Source: Rallus limicola
Taxonomy: Eukaryota > Chordata > Aves > Gruiformes > Rallidae
Assembly (NCBI GenBank): GCA_022605955.1
Contig: JAKCOZ010000008.1
Span: 8,434,001-8,498,000 of the forward strand
Direction of reading: 5' to 3'
DNA length: 64,000 nucleotides
The notes below the pieces were generated by a model. The model saw only the letters and a list, made by a program, of their open reading frames with translations. It was not told the origin of the DNA and made no database searches. Position numbers and translations under genes: made by a program. This document shows positions 20,831-31,800 of the stretch, piece after piece; positions within the stretch are counted from its first letter, which is position 1, and the number at the start of each line of letters is the position of its first letter.

Positions 20831-21997
20831 CCTCCCACCCTTCCCTCCCCCTCTGTCTTTCCCAAGCCACTAGAGAGGACTGGAGACAGGATTACTTATT
20901 GATGATAACAGCCACCATCCTAAATCCAGTCAGGGGTGGTGGCTAATCCCTTTAATGAGTTGCTTCAGCTCTGGCAGCTGAGCTAACCTGCTCTCCTCTC
21001 CTCCCCCACAAAGTCCCACCTCCTCCCAGGGGGACGCAGAGGCTGACCAGAGCTTGCGGACCAAGAGGTTGCCCTTAGCAGTGGAGGAGCAGCCCTGATG
21101 TGTTTTGTTATTCCTTTAGCACTGTGGAAACAGCCTCAGAGCCCCCCAAACAATGCTATGTGTCAGGCCAGCTCTCTAGGATGCAGAGCAAAGGCCAGTG
21201 CCCGTCGGTGCCACACAGGCTACACGTGTGACAGGGCAGAGTTAAACAGAACATTCCCACCAGCAAAACAGGGGAGATGTTTCTAAACCCCAAAACACTC
21301 CCCACAGATGCACACAAGCATCAAAACACGGGGTGCACCTTGACCTGAAGGTTCCTTCAGTGCTGAGCTGCTCTGCTGGGCTTTCCCTGGGCATCTCAGG
21401 GCCCAGAGCACCACAGCACAGGCAGGGCAGCCTGTTCCACAAGTGCCAGTCAGCATCAAGAGGAACAGGCTGGAACGACCCTGGCCTATTCATGCACCTT
21501 AGGCTGAACTGGAGAGCAGTTCTCTAAATTAGCCTTTGTGCAAGGGCTGGACCATCTCTATTTGAATCCCTCTCAGCCAGTCATCCCCGTTCATTCTCAA
21601 GGCTGGCTGGAGTTAATGACACTTCCCTCCTACAACAGGCACCTGCTGGGAAGGGCTTGCAGCTGGGGGAGGCTGTACACACCTCTGTAAGGGGATGCTT
21701 GCTCTGAAGGGGAGCAGAGCCCGTGGCCAGTCTTCCTTCGTCTGCTGTTAGTCACTCCTGGGAGTCATTTGGCACCACACACGCAGAGAAAGCCCATCCC
21801 ATACTGACATGGGTCAGGGGAGGTGGGAAGATCCACTTCTCTCCATCACATGCCTTTTGGGCTGCCTGCTCCCTACCCAGCCTGCATTTCCTTGCCAGCA
21901 AGGATGGGGGGCACACATTCTTCCCTCAGTCTCTAGGCAAAGTTTCTCTGCATGGAGAAGGCACGGCAGACAGCGCTGCAGTGGCCTCAGTTCCTCA
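20831..21997. other. No gene recognised
   Basis: Sequence between two related LTRs with pyrimidine-rich patches and short open frames only. Confidence 0.55.
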
Positions 21998-23383
21998 CGT
22001 GGAAAATGCTGGGAAATGCTGCTTTTACAAATTAAAAAGGTTTGTTGTCTTTTTTTCTTTTGCTGAATTGAGAGGCGAAGGACTCAGGCCACCTCATCAT
22101 AAATCCCTCGTAAAGGAATTTGGGAAGATAAGGAGGTTTTGCTGTTAATTGTGTTAAAAGAATTCATTATGGCTCAACCTATCTCCCAATTAGAATACAC
22201 AGCTGCCTAATTAAAACTAAAGCCTGGATGGGGGCTCTGGATTCCTTCAACAAACTTTATGTCCTAATTAAGTCCCACTATACAGACAAGAAACATCTGT
22301 CCCGGACAAAAGGAATACTTGTAACTCAGCACCCTGACAGACAGGAAAGTGCCGAAGTTGAGCTCGTGAATTTTGAAACACTTAACCCATGAGGACACGG
22401 GGGAGGGAAACTTTTAGTTCATGTGTTCTTGGGATACATACGGTGTTTAATGAGTGTTTGCCAAATGTTAACAGTTGTTATTGATTATTGGGAATGTCGA
22501 TTGTTTGAATGTTTTGATTGTTGCTAGTGAACTATTGGGCACACACTTTTCTTTTCCCTCCTCCTTGCTTTACCTATATCCTCTATCCATCACGGGGCAC
22601 CATCTATAAAGGACAATGCCAGAGCCACAGGGAGGTGTGAAGGACTGTGTCCCTCAGCGAATGCCTGCACCAGTGGACATACGTCTCAACATTGCTGAAA
22701 TATTGTACTTCTTGCTACTGCTGCTAGTTGTGTGAAAGGGGGACTCGCTAACAAGATGCTTACAGAGGGTTAAGGGACGCTTGCTAACAAAATGCTTGCA
22801 AAGGGGGACTAATGCTTGTTAAAGGGGGGCTTCCTAACAGGATAATGTGAAATGCCATAGTGGTTATATCAGAAAACGACCTTGCACAACTCTATCTGAC
22901 TCGAACAACTCCTAGTTAGTTTTGAGTGATTAATGTTCTTGAGATAATTCATAGGGGACCCAGGACTGGTAAGAAGGAGACATCCCAAATATAATTGTGC
23001 CACCTGGAACAATCACAACTCCGCATGTGCCAAGGGAAGGAGGTGAAAAGTTCCACCTGAGGAAGACTTCAAGCCTTCATCACTGAGACCCCCTGACGAC
23101 CACCACCAGGAGACAGTGCGTAGGCGTAGTTGGGAGGAGTTTATGCAAATGCCTCTTGGGACTAAGTTTAATACGAAGCGGGACAGGTTATGAATATGTA
23201 TAGGTGTATGAGGTAATCTAATCATTTTGGACGGGGATATGGTACCAAAATGCTACAAACGCTGACCAAAGGTGTGCGCCTACTTTGTTAGGTCACCCGC
23301 TCTTGCAAGAGCGTATAATAAATTACTGCTTCACTAATGTGTCAACCTTGAGTCCTTTCTGAAGACCTTTGGCATTTCTAACA
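21998..23383 (+). mobile_element. Solo LTR, long variant related to 20361-20830
   Basis: Both ends match the 3' LTR: GTGGAAAATGCTGGGAAATG at the left, and at the right GACGGGGATATGGTACC through CGTATAATAAATTACTGC to GGCATTTCTAACA. The middle is about 0.9 kb longer and unlike the short copy. CTCA directly abuts both ends (21994-21997 and 23384-23387), consistent with a 4-bp target duplication. The first base is C rather than T. Confidence 0.8.
22735..22845 (+). repeat. Degenerate ~30-bp tandem repeats in the LTR U3
   Basis: Three or four imperfect copies of GGGGGACT-GCTAACAAGATGCTT-like phrases. Tandem repeats in U3 often act as enhancers in retroviral LTRs; function here is inferred only. 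Confidence 0.6.
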
Positions 23384-26300
23384 CTCAGGAGGAACACTGG
23401 TTCCTCTTTGTTTTGCACTGGTGCTACGTGGCGCACTGAAGCACAGGAGCAGGGTAAGCCAGGCATGAAGGAGGGAGGATTCCTGCTTCGGGAGCCTCTG
23501 CCCCACACTGCCAGGTTTAATTGCTCTCACGGGGACCAGGCCAAAGCAGACTCATTCTGAGGATCAGGGCATACAAGCAGCCATGCCGACTGACGTCTCC
23601 ACCCCCTCAACTCTGGTCATAGCACTCTACAGTATCTGTGAGCAGGAAATCTACCTACAAAATCTGAGGCACTGTTTCCCTTTAGTGTTTCGAGGGGTCC
23701 TTGCTCCAGTAGAAAGGCATTAGTCCACCTTGACTAGAACCATCACAGTGCAATCCTACCTGCATCCCTTCCACTCCACAAGCACAGCCCTGTGGCTGTC
23801 GGTACATCCCCCTTGTCCTTTCCTCACTGGTGCTCGCCACCCCAGCCACAGCTTGGAGTAACACTGCTGGCAGAGCTGCACTGCCTTTGCTTCTGGCCAG
23901 GCCTTCCCTCTCTGCAGAGCACATGCCAGCTGGGTTCTTCCCTCCTTTTCCTTAAAGCTCCATCAGCTTCCCCATTCCACTGGTTGGTTGGGGCTTTCAG
24001 AGCCCACATCTCTATTATACATTCAGTTTGTTCCATTGGGCTGCATTTCAGTCAAGGACAGATGAAAGTTCGATACTGAGACTTTGACTGGGATCAACTC
24101 AAACGCTTTGGGCCCTGCTGCTTTATTTAAAGGGAAAATATCTGGATTATTCTGCTTAAATTGGGCCAGCTCTGCCCATCTCCCCAGCAGCTTTCCACAC
24201 ACAATCTCAGCTCCCTCCTTTCGCAGGCTGCAGCTGAAAAGACTTTTTTGCTTGTTTGGGGGCTTTTTCCTTTGCTTTGTCCTTATCAATCCCATAGCTA
24301 CATCTCAGCTGCTTTCCACCCAGGTCTGGGGCCTGTGGGTGAGCACATCTGTGCCAGGATGAGGGGTACACGGTCAGCCCCCAATCCCGGGGTGGCAAAC
24401 AGCAGCCACTCCAGCTGCACTGCCCTCCTGGTTCCTCTGATGTCATTAACATCCCTTTGGTACAGTCTGCAATCACACCCCGTCTCTGCTCTAATCGTCG
24501 GTGTCTCCCGGCAATGAGCATTTCTTTTCTCCCTGGTCAGAAACTGGAGCACTGTGCAGGTACATCAGGTCCATCTCACTCCTCCTTGATGCTCATGGAC
24601 CTGCTAAAAGGCTGCTTTAAAAGCAAGAGGGGCCCCCAGTGTGGTGCTGGAGGAGCAGCAAGTGCCTCTTCCTCTGGGTTGAGATCAGGAGAAGGCCAAG
24701 GTCATGAGTTAGGATCCAGCATTCGGAATATTTCATGACAGGAAGATTTGAACCACTTGTAGAGGTAAGGCCCACAAGAACCAGGCTCTAAGAAGGGGGT
24801 GAGTGCGCGCCGTTGGTGGAGCAGGAGTCTCCCCGGCCGCCCAGCGCTGTTTTGCCTGTTTATCGCTTGCTCAAATAAATTCTGTCCTTTGCAGACACCT
24901 CCTGTGAGCTGCTGTCTCAGAGCCCTCCACAGCTCCCTGCCATCACCTGGACTGAAAAGGCCACAATTAACACCCAACCTCCATAATTATAAAGGGGCTG
25001 GCGTGTCTTTGGCCTTGGCACAGTTTTTTTCCTCTTGGTGTTAAGATGCCACCACCAAGGAGGCATATCCGAAACCAGGCTGGGGTGCTTGCACCCAGCG
25101 AGCTGCTGGACTCTGCTCCACAGAGCTGTCAAGCCAGTGCCCACTCCAGCCCCTAAAGTAAAGGATTCAGACCCAACCCGCTGCTGTCAATCAAAGCACA
25201 CATCCAGGTTGAAGTTCAAGGAGGGTAATTCATTTCCATCCAAAGATGGGAGGAGAAGTGCATTTGTTTACTGAACGCATTAACAGTTTGTTCTCCTGCT
25301 CAGTGTGTGTTCTGGCATTTTTTTAAGACTTTTTTTGTTTTAACTGGGGTGGGGAACAAAGCCGAATAAAATGTGCTAATGACAACTAGCAGCGGCGTGA
25401 AGAGAAGACATAAGAGCAGCAAGATGATTTGTGGGCTGGGTTGAAAGAGACTCTTGAACGCTCAGTCCACACGCTGGGATGAGGAAGAGCTGTCATCATG
25501 CTCACTTGGAGAAGGTGGTGGCTCCCAGTGCTTCTAAATCTTGCTTATCACTATCTAACTGTGGTGGGAAGTTGTCTGCAGGAGGGCAGCCCTTTCGCAG
25601 CAGGTGCCACTTCACCTGCTCTGCAAGACCTCTTCCTTGCACTCCTTCCACCTCCAGACCCCTAGAAACCCTCAGGAGTGCCATTATCCCACCTTTGGGA
25701 AGCTGGGATCCTTCCTTCCTTTCCCTGGGCCAAAGTCCCCAGGACCAAGACCAGGGGCTGTCCTGGGCCCCAACAGCCACCCCACCTCCCTGAGGGTGCA
25801 GGACTGGTGAAGGAGGAACGGGAAGGAGCTGAAACAGCGCTGGGTAAGGGGTGAGCTGGGAGCTGCACCTGGCATCCAGACCTAACACCAAAAGCAGCTG
25901 GCAGGAGGGGTAGAGGTGCACAAAGCTGCTGTATCACCCAGAGCAGGAGCCGAGACACTGCCCAGAGAGGGGCTGAAGGACAGCAGGCTGACATAGCCCT
26001 GCTCCCAGCCAAAGCCTGGGGCCCGGCCAGCTGCTCCGGGGCGAGAAGAAGGCTCTCTGCCTGGGGTCCATGCTGAGGGGGAGCTCAGAGACACTCCTGG
26101 CTGCAAGAGAAGGCAGTCCTCTTTCACTTCGTTCAGAGCTGGGGATTTTCTGGGCGCTGCTCAGTGGCTACCCTGCCCAAGGCTCATCCCTTACGCCGTG
26201 CCAGTTGTCTGGGAACAGAGCAGCAAGGGCTGCCGCAGATGGAGAGCCACCCTCAGCACCGAGACAACTGATCCCCTCTTCTGAAGCTTTGCCCATAAAT

Positions 26301-29300
26301 GACAGATTTTAAGCGGTGGTGTTTAAAAGATTCAGCTTGCCACTTAAAAAAGAATACTCATACACACCGGGAATGGGGAGAAGGATGGGGGCGTGGGGGG
26401 GGGCTGCGTTCCCACTGGGAAATGGCGGGACGGAAGCAGACAGGAGAGAGCTGTCTCCTCAACTAATGGGCCAGCATCCCTCACAGTGGATGTGCTGCCC
26501 AACACGTGAGCTACCTGCACCACAGCTCTGCCTGTGTCTCCCTCTGGCACACGGCTCGGGCCCAGCAAAGGTCTGCGGGAGCAACAGCCTCTGCTTCCTG
26601 CATCCCACAGGCTTCCCTTGGAAGCGTTTGCAAAGCCAGAGCAAAGGCAGCTCAGGAGGAGCTCTGAGGGCAGGGAGGAGGTGAGGAGGTAGGAGAGCAT
26701 CCCCCTCTGCACACACACCCTTTACCTGAAAGCACAACCATTGCTTTGATTAAAACTTCAGCTCTTCAGCTCGCACAGCCAAGGGGCGAGTCTGTAAAAG
26801 GGGAGATGCAGGGAGCTGTAGCCTGGGTGTTTCTCATCTCTGAAAAATGATGCTCTTCTCTGGGAGCATCCCAGTGCCAGTGTGGGTACCGCTGCCCGGA
26901 CGGGCTCTGCTGCAGCGATCTGGGGTTTCTCCAGGATGCTGATCAAAGAGTCAACAAGCACCTGGTGATCATTTGGAAGAGACTGTCTGCTCCTTGCAGC
27001 AACCTCTGTGCTGGGGTTTGTGCAGCACCAGGGCTCCTCGTGTGCCCCAGGAAGGCAAACACCAGTCTGAGGGGGGCCTTTCCGGCTCCCAATAATACTG
27101 CTTGTCCCCAATCACCAGAAAGACCAAACCTCCCCTGGCCAAGCACGAGCCCAGCTCCCCTCCATCTCCCTGGCAGTGCTGCGTTTCTTGTGATCCCACC
27201 CGGGAGACACGGACCCTTCTGGCAAGCCCCACACTCTATTTTTAATAAATTAGCCCCCAACTCCATTTGCATGGATAAATAGAGCATCAACCGCTCTGCC
27301 AAGCCTTTATTTTCCTCTCTCTTGGTTAACACATCCATCCAAGCTGCTCTATTTGTCTTTCCTCCACAGCCTCATATTCTTCTGGATTCATTTGGTCAAA
27401 CAAATTGCACAAGCTGGACTGCCCATTTACCCAGTGCTGTTTGAATGCAGGGCTTATTTATGAAACATCAAGATATATGGCATTAAGCTCCTTAATAATA
27501 ATAATAATAATAATGATGATGATGATGATGAGAGAAAGGAAGGGGGAAAGCACTAGAAGAGAGGAGGGGGGAAATGTTTTTCATTACACACAAAAGCTCC
27601 TGCCATGAGTGATAAATTCCAGACACTCTTTCCAGTTGTTGTGCTGCTGCCAGGTTGAACGGCACAGGCTGGGCTGCAGGAGCAGCAAGGAAAGGAGGGA
27701 GATGCCGGAGCAATCATGCACGGTGAGGTGAGGTGAGGCTGGCTGAGGTGAAGCAGGAGCCACTGTTCAGCAGTCAGCTGGCAGTTCCCTTTGCAGGAGG
27801 GATCGCAGTGGTTGCAGCAGTCCAGAATCCAGCCCTGCCTCCCACCAGCACCATGCCTGGAGCCCCTCGCCTGGCAGGCTCAGAGGAACCTGGGAGGCAG
27901 GGTGAGGGCAGGAGATGTGGCCGTCCAGCAGCTTCCCAGTTCCCTGCAGGTATCGCTCCTCCTGAAGTCCAGCTGCTGTGATGAACAGCTACTGGAGAAT
28001 CCTGTGTTTGGGGAGCAAACTATCCTCTGGCAGAGTGTGAAGAAAGGACATAGTGCAGAGATAAGAGAGCCACAAGCTCTGTTGAGCTCTCAAATCCTGT
28101 AAAAGCTGCATCTGCAGCCCTGTGAGAATCAGGTCCTCTCCTCACAGGCTGAACAGGCTCCATATACACAGCTATTTCTACTGCAATTTGTATCATTTCC
28201 CAATACTCACTCACACTGCCCAAAATACTGAATTTCTGCATAACTAAACGGCTTTTGATCCTGTTTCCCCCCCTCTTCTCTCCAATTCAGTCACTTATTC
28301 TGGAGAAGTTTGGAACCACTCCGTTCACTGCAGGCAGGGACCAGTGTGATCTCTGACCTGGCCAGCCTGGCTCTGATGACAGCTTAAAGCGAGTCAATCA
28401 GAAGTTCATACAAGAGGAGATGGTTGGTGAAGGGCCTGGGAGGCCTTGAAAGTAGAGCCATTCCTGCAAGAGGAAGGTAATTAATTAATTTTTAATCAGT
28501 GGCCACTGATCTCAAGGTCTAGAGAACAGATTCAGCAGCAAACTCACTGCCAAGTTGCAGGGAAGCTGCTGGGGCTGGACTTGGTAGACACCCACCTGCC
28601 GAGCTGCAGCGTCGTCTCATCCATCTGGGATGCAGCCTGGGCCATTCCCCTGGGCCAGAGGCACCTCATGCTTTCCCCCACCTCACCTCTGACATGAGCA
28701 AAGCTTGGGGAGTCTTCCCTTCTCCCCCTGTCCCTTAAAAGGAAGGCACAGCAAGCTGGCAGTCAGCGATGGCATCAGGCTCTCGAGAGAGAAACTCCTT
28801 TGCAGCCCAGACTCCCCTCGCTGCCTTACAGGAAGACCCCAGCAATGGGATTAACAAGCTCAAACCCCGAGACTTCAGGCTTTCTCCTGGCAGATGCAAA
28901 TGGCTCTGCAGCACTCAGCTTCTGCTTTCTTGTTCAGCAGCTGGCACAGACCGGGGATGCTGGGCAGGCAGAGTTAATCAGGGCCTGCATCCTAAACCTG
29001 CTTCCTAATTCCCCAAAGGAGAGGGATTGACACTTTCATTTTTATCTCTAGTTAGCTAATGGTCCGTTACTGTCAAAAGGATCAGGAGCTAGAAGTTAAA
29101 TTCCCCGGGATTTATGAGAAGGAAGAACCAAAGGCTGCAGGAGGGAACACGCCAGACAGGGGGCACAGGCAACGGAGGGGTGTTTGCAGGTCACAGCACA
29201 GTGACACTGGTGGCTGGGCCTTGGCCCGGTGACAGCTCGAGGAGAAGGTTCACCCCATCACTCCCCACTGGCTGCCTCTCCCTTATACGTTGGACCAAGG

Positions 29301-29924
29301 TTGTGCCTCAGGTATCTCCTTGGAGAAAGGCAAGGGGGGGTTGAGTAAGTTCAGGGATCTAGATTGCCAGTCACATAGAGAGGTCCTGCTCCCCATATCG
29401 AGACAGCCATCAGACCCCCATCCTCCTGCAGGACTCAGCACTGAGTTTGAGTTCATCTGGGGCAAACAGGCACCGTGCTGGCTCGGCATATCTTCCCCCC
29501 TACCCCCGCCCCCATCTTGCAAACCCTAAGCAATCCCAAGTCTACAGAAGTCAGGGTGACCGTCCTTGAGCAGCGTCTGTTAGGGACTCTGCTTCCCTAC
29601 CACTAAAAGGAAAGTAATTGTACTCCAGTACTACTGGAAGATGGAAAAGCTGAGAAATGAGATGCCAGAGTACATGTAGGAAATAGGGTTCTCCAGAGGT
29701 CCAGAGCTGCCTCCCAAGCAGCACTAGTCCCCAATTTACTTCCTCTCATGGAAAAATACAGGACTTGAGCATGGCATACTGCAACCCTGCCCTTTTTTTT
29801 GACTTGACTAATGCGTGGCCTCAGAAATGTCTATAAATTCTTCCTTCAAGTTAAGAAACAGCAACAAAGAAAAGTCACCTCCTCACATAGGGTGCACAGA
29901 AACATACGTGTGCCTCCTGGGGAG
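23384..29924. other. About 6.5 kb without recognised genes
   Basis: Moderately GC-rich DNA with many short open frames on both strands, none with recognisable domains or a convincing exon structure. It includes a trinucleotide microsatellite at 27492-27532. An old LTR-like tail (CTCAAATAAATTCTGTCC, about 24869) is possible but not assigned. Confidence 0.5.
27492..27532 (+). repeat. (AAT)n-(GAT)n compound microsatellite
   Basis: About seven TAA copies followed by about six TGA copies, ending ATGATGATGAG. Confidence 0.9.
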
Positions 29925-30681
29925 CAGCCACACAGATTCCGATGACACGTGTCACGAGGAACACATATTCTCAGCCACTTCCTAGCCTTAGCCTACATTG
30001 TGGTCATGACCCTGAACGTTGCTTTTGGAATATCTGGCCCAACACGGTATTTGAAAGAAAGCTGAACCTCTTCAAAACAGAGCTTGCCAACAAATAAATC
30101 AGCATTAAAACAGCACCTTAAAAATCAAAAATACAAACATTTAAAATAAAACAGCATTAAAAAAAGCTCTCCTGGAAAGTGTAAAATGACATGTCATGTT
30201 ACGACTGATTCATCTGCAAACAGCCTCCGATGTTTGGGTAGTAAAGAACTAAGTAAATAAACATTGACCATGTTTGTGTATATATAAATCTACTAAAGTT
30301 TATGAAGAAATTGAATTAAATGTAAATAAACAGTAAAGAAAGTCAAACACTTGGCTCTCCTTAGCTAAACAGCTGAGAATATACACCTGAAAAGTTTTCT
30401 AAGGTTTCATAGGAATTTAAACAGCAATGCTTTTACTTTTTTTAATAATCACGTTTATAAACCTGCTTTATAAGATTTCTAATACCATGTTTTATAATCT
30501 CGCCTTTTGTTTTAAGACTTTGAGTATCTCGGAGGGCTGAGTTTCAGCAGTTCAGGAGAATATTGCGATGCTCAGACTAGCCAATGCTTTGTATGCAGGA
30601 ATTTCAAGGCAAGGACAAGTACAGATCCAGTCGCAGGGAGAGGAAGGATGCAGGCGTGAGAAGAGGGGCTAGAAAGAGGAG
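29925..30681 (+). repeat. Duplicated block, copy 1
   Basis: AT-rich block of about 755 bp starting CAGCCACACAGATTC and ending GGGGCTAGAAAGAGGAG. It matches 49003-49774 in the same orientation with scattered substitutions and small indels. It opens with a 12-bp palindrome TGACACGTGTCA (29943-29954). It could be an unrecognised interspersed repeat or a segmental duplication. The right end abuts the satellite fragment. Confidence 0.9.
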
Positions 30682-30895
30682 CCTGTAAGCGGGCTGCGGG
30701 TCTGTGAGCCTTTGTGCTCAGCTAGCAGCCTGTGTGGGGTGACCGTCCCCGTTAGCGGGGTGCGGGTCAGGGTGCCCCTGAAGCGGAGAGAAGGAGCCTC
30801 CGTGGGCCCTTGGGACCAGGGCAGCCCTGTAAGTCAGGGTGTGGCCAGTGCCCTGGAGTCCCGGGCGCTTTGCGGTCGAGGCAGCGGCTCGAGCC
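30682..30895 (+). repeat. Stray macrosatellite fragment
   Basis: Matches the unit from CCTGTAAGCGGGCTGCGGG, across the unit boundary chosen here, to GCAGCGGCTCGAGCC. It has diagnostic differences from array units (CAGCTAGCAGCC, GTCCCCGTTAGC) and the GCGGTCGAGG variant otherwise seen in the array A edge unit. It lies between a duplicated block and a CHL1 fragment, at a rearrangement junction. Confidence 0.95.
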
Positions 30896-30988
30896 TCCTG
30901 CTGCTTCCTTTCCCAATAAGAAGAGCAGTTTCCATGCTTGTAATTAAAAAAAGCTAGATTTTTGGAAAGACATTTCTTTGTTTTGTAG
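30896..30988 (+). other. CHL1: Residual CHL1 intron sequence
   Basis: About 93 bp between the satellite breakpoint and the CHL1 exon. It ends in TTCTTTGTTTTGTAG, a good acceptor. No earlier CHL1 exon is present in the window. Confidence 0.7.
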
Positions 30989-31204
30989 TGACAGCGATGA
31001 AAAGCCGCTGAAAGGCAGCCTCCGGTCAGTAAACGGGGACATTAAAGCCACCGAAAGTGCTGATAGTCTGGTAGATTATGGCGAAGGGGAGCATGGATGT
31101 TCAATGAAGATGGTTCATTTATTGGAGCTTATTCTGGATCTAAGGAAAAAGGATCAGTGGAAAGCACTGGGAGTTCAACGGCAACTTTTCCTCTCCATGC
31201 CTAA
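30989..31204 (+). pseudogene. CHL1: Last coding exon of CHL1 with a one-base deletion
   Basis: The exon encodes the cytoplasmic C-terminus of close homolog of L1, a neural immunoglobulin-superfamily adhesion protein. It begins [18 protein letters not shown], continues [16 protein letters not shown], then loses one base at about 31096-31099. The rest, in another frame, reads FNEDGS, the FIGAY ankyrin-interaction motif (31118-31132), KEKGS and ends TATFPLHA before TAA at 31202-31204. FIGAY in place of FIGQY is typical of CHL1 among L1-family members. Without the second frame, the shifted frame reads on to a later stop at about 31230. Only this exon is present, joined to satellite DNA, so it is a displaced 3' fragment. 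The deletion could be a sequencing error, but the missing upstream gene could not. Confidence 0.9.
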
Positions 31205-31800
31205 AATATTAGCAAGAATGAGTTGTGTTTAATTGCGATATTTATCTTGATTAGTACTCCACAGTTACCACGTGTGATTGGAAGCAGGTTGCCAATTGAG
31301 CCGGTCAGGAACCTGACATCCAGGTAATATAACAATAAGTCACTGCCACTAAACGATGGGTTTCCATCCTAATTTCGAGGTGTTTTCTACTCATTAAAAA
31401 AAGAAACAAATAATTCTTTATTAGACAAAATATCTTACTTGGTCTTACCAAAATGGCATTTCTCAGTGTTACATCTGTATACTGACCTGCTACTCCGTGT
31501 GTTTCTTAGGTTTGGAATATGTTTCTCTGTATAGTATTTTTTTTATCCCCATATGGCTGTTGTCACTTTGTACATATATTTATGTGTGGTATTCCTTCAT
31601 GTACCGTGGCCTCGGCATTATAGATGTTGTAACACAACAGGAAAATCAAAACTAAACCGACAGGTCACAAAGTGACACAATGCATCCTACTGAGAAAACG
31701 GATAATTTAAAATACTGGAGAAATATATTCTATAGGTTGTTTAATTTTTCTTAAAGAAATAAACTCCTTTGCTTATGATGCTCTGAAATTATTTTAGTGG
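31205..31800 (+). other. CHL1: Probable CHL1 3' UTR
   Basis: AT-rich sequence directly after the stop, with AATAAA at 31758-31763. The true end may be further downstream, since later AATAAA-like signals exist. Confidence 0.55.

Noticed and set aside
30978..31232. A novel 84-codon protein starting at 30978
   Set aside because: The start lies in intron sequence before the splice acceptor, and the C-terminal part is the frameshifted CHL1 exon.
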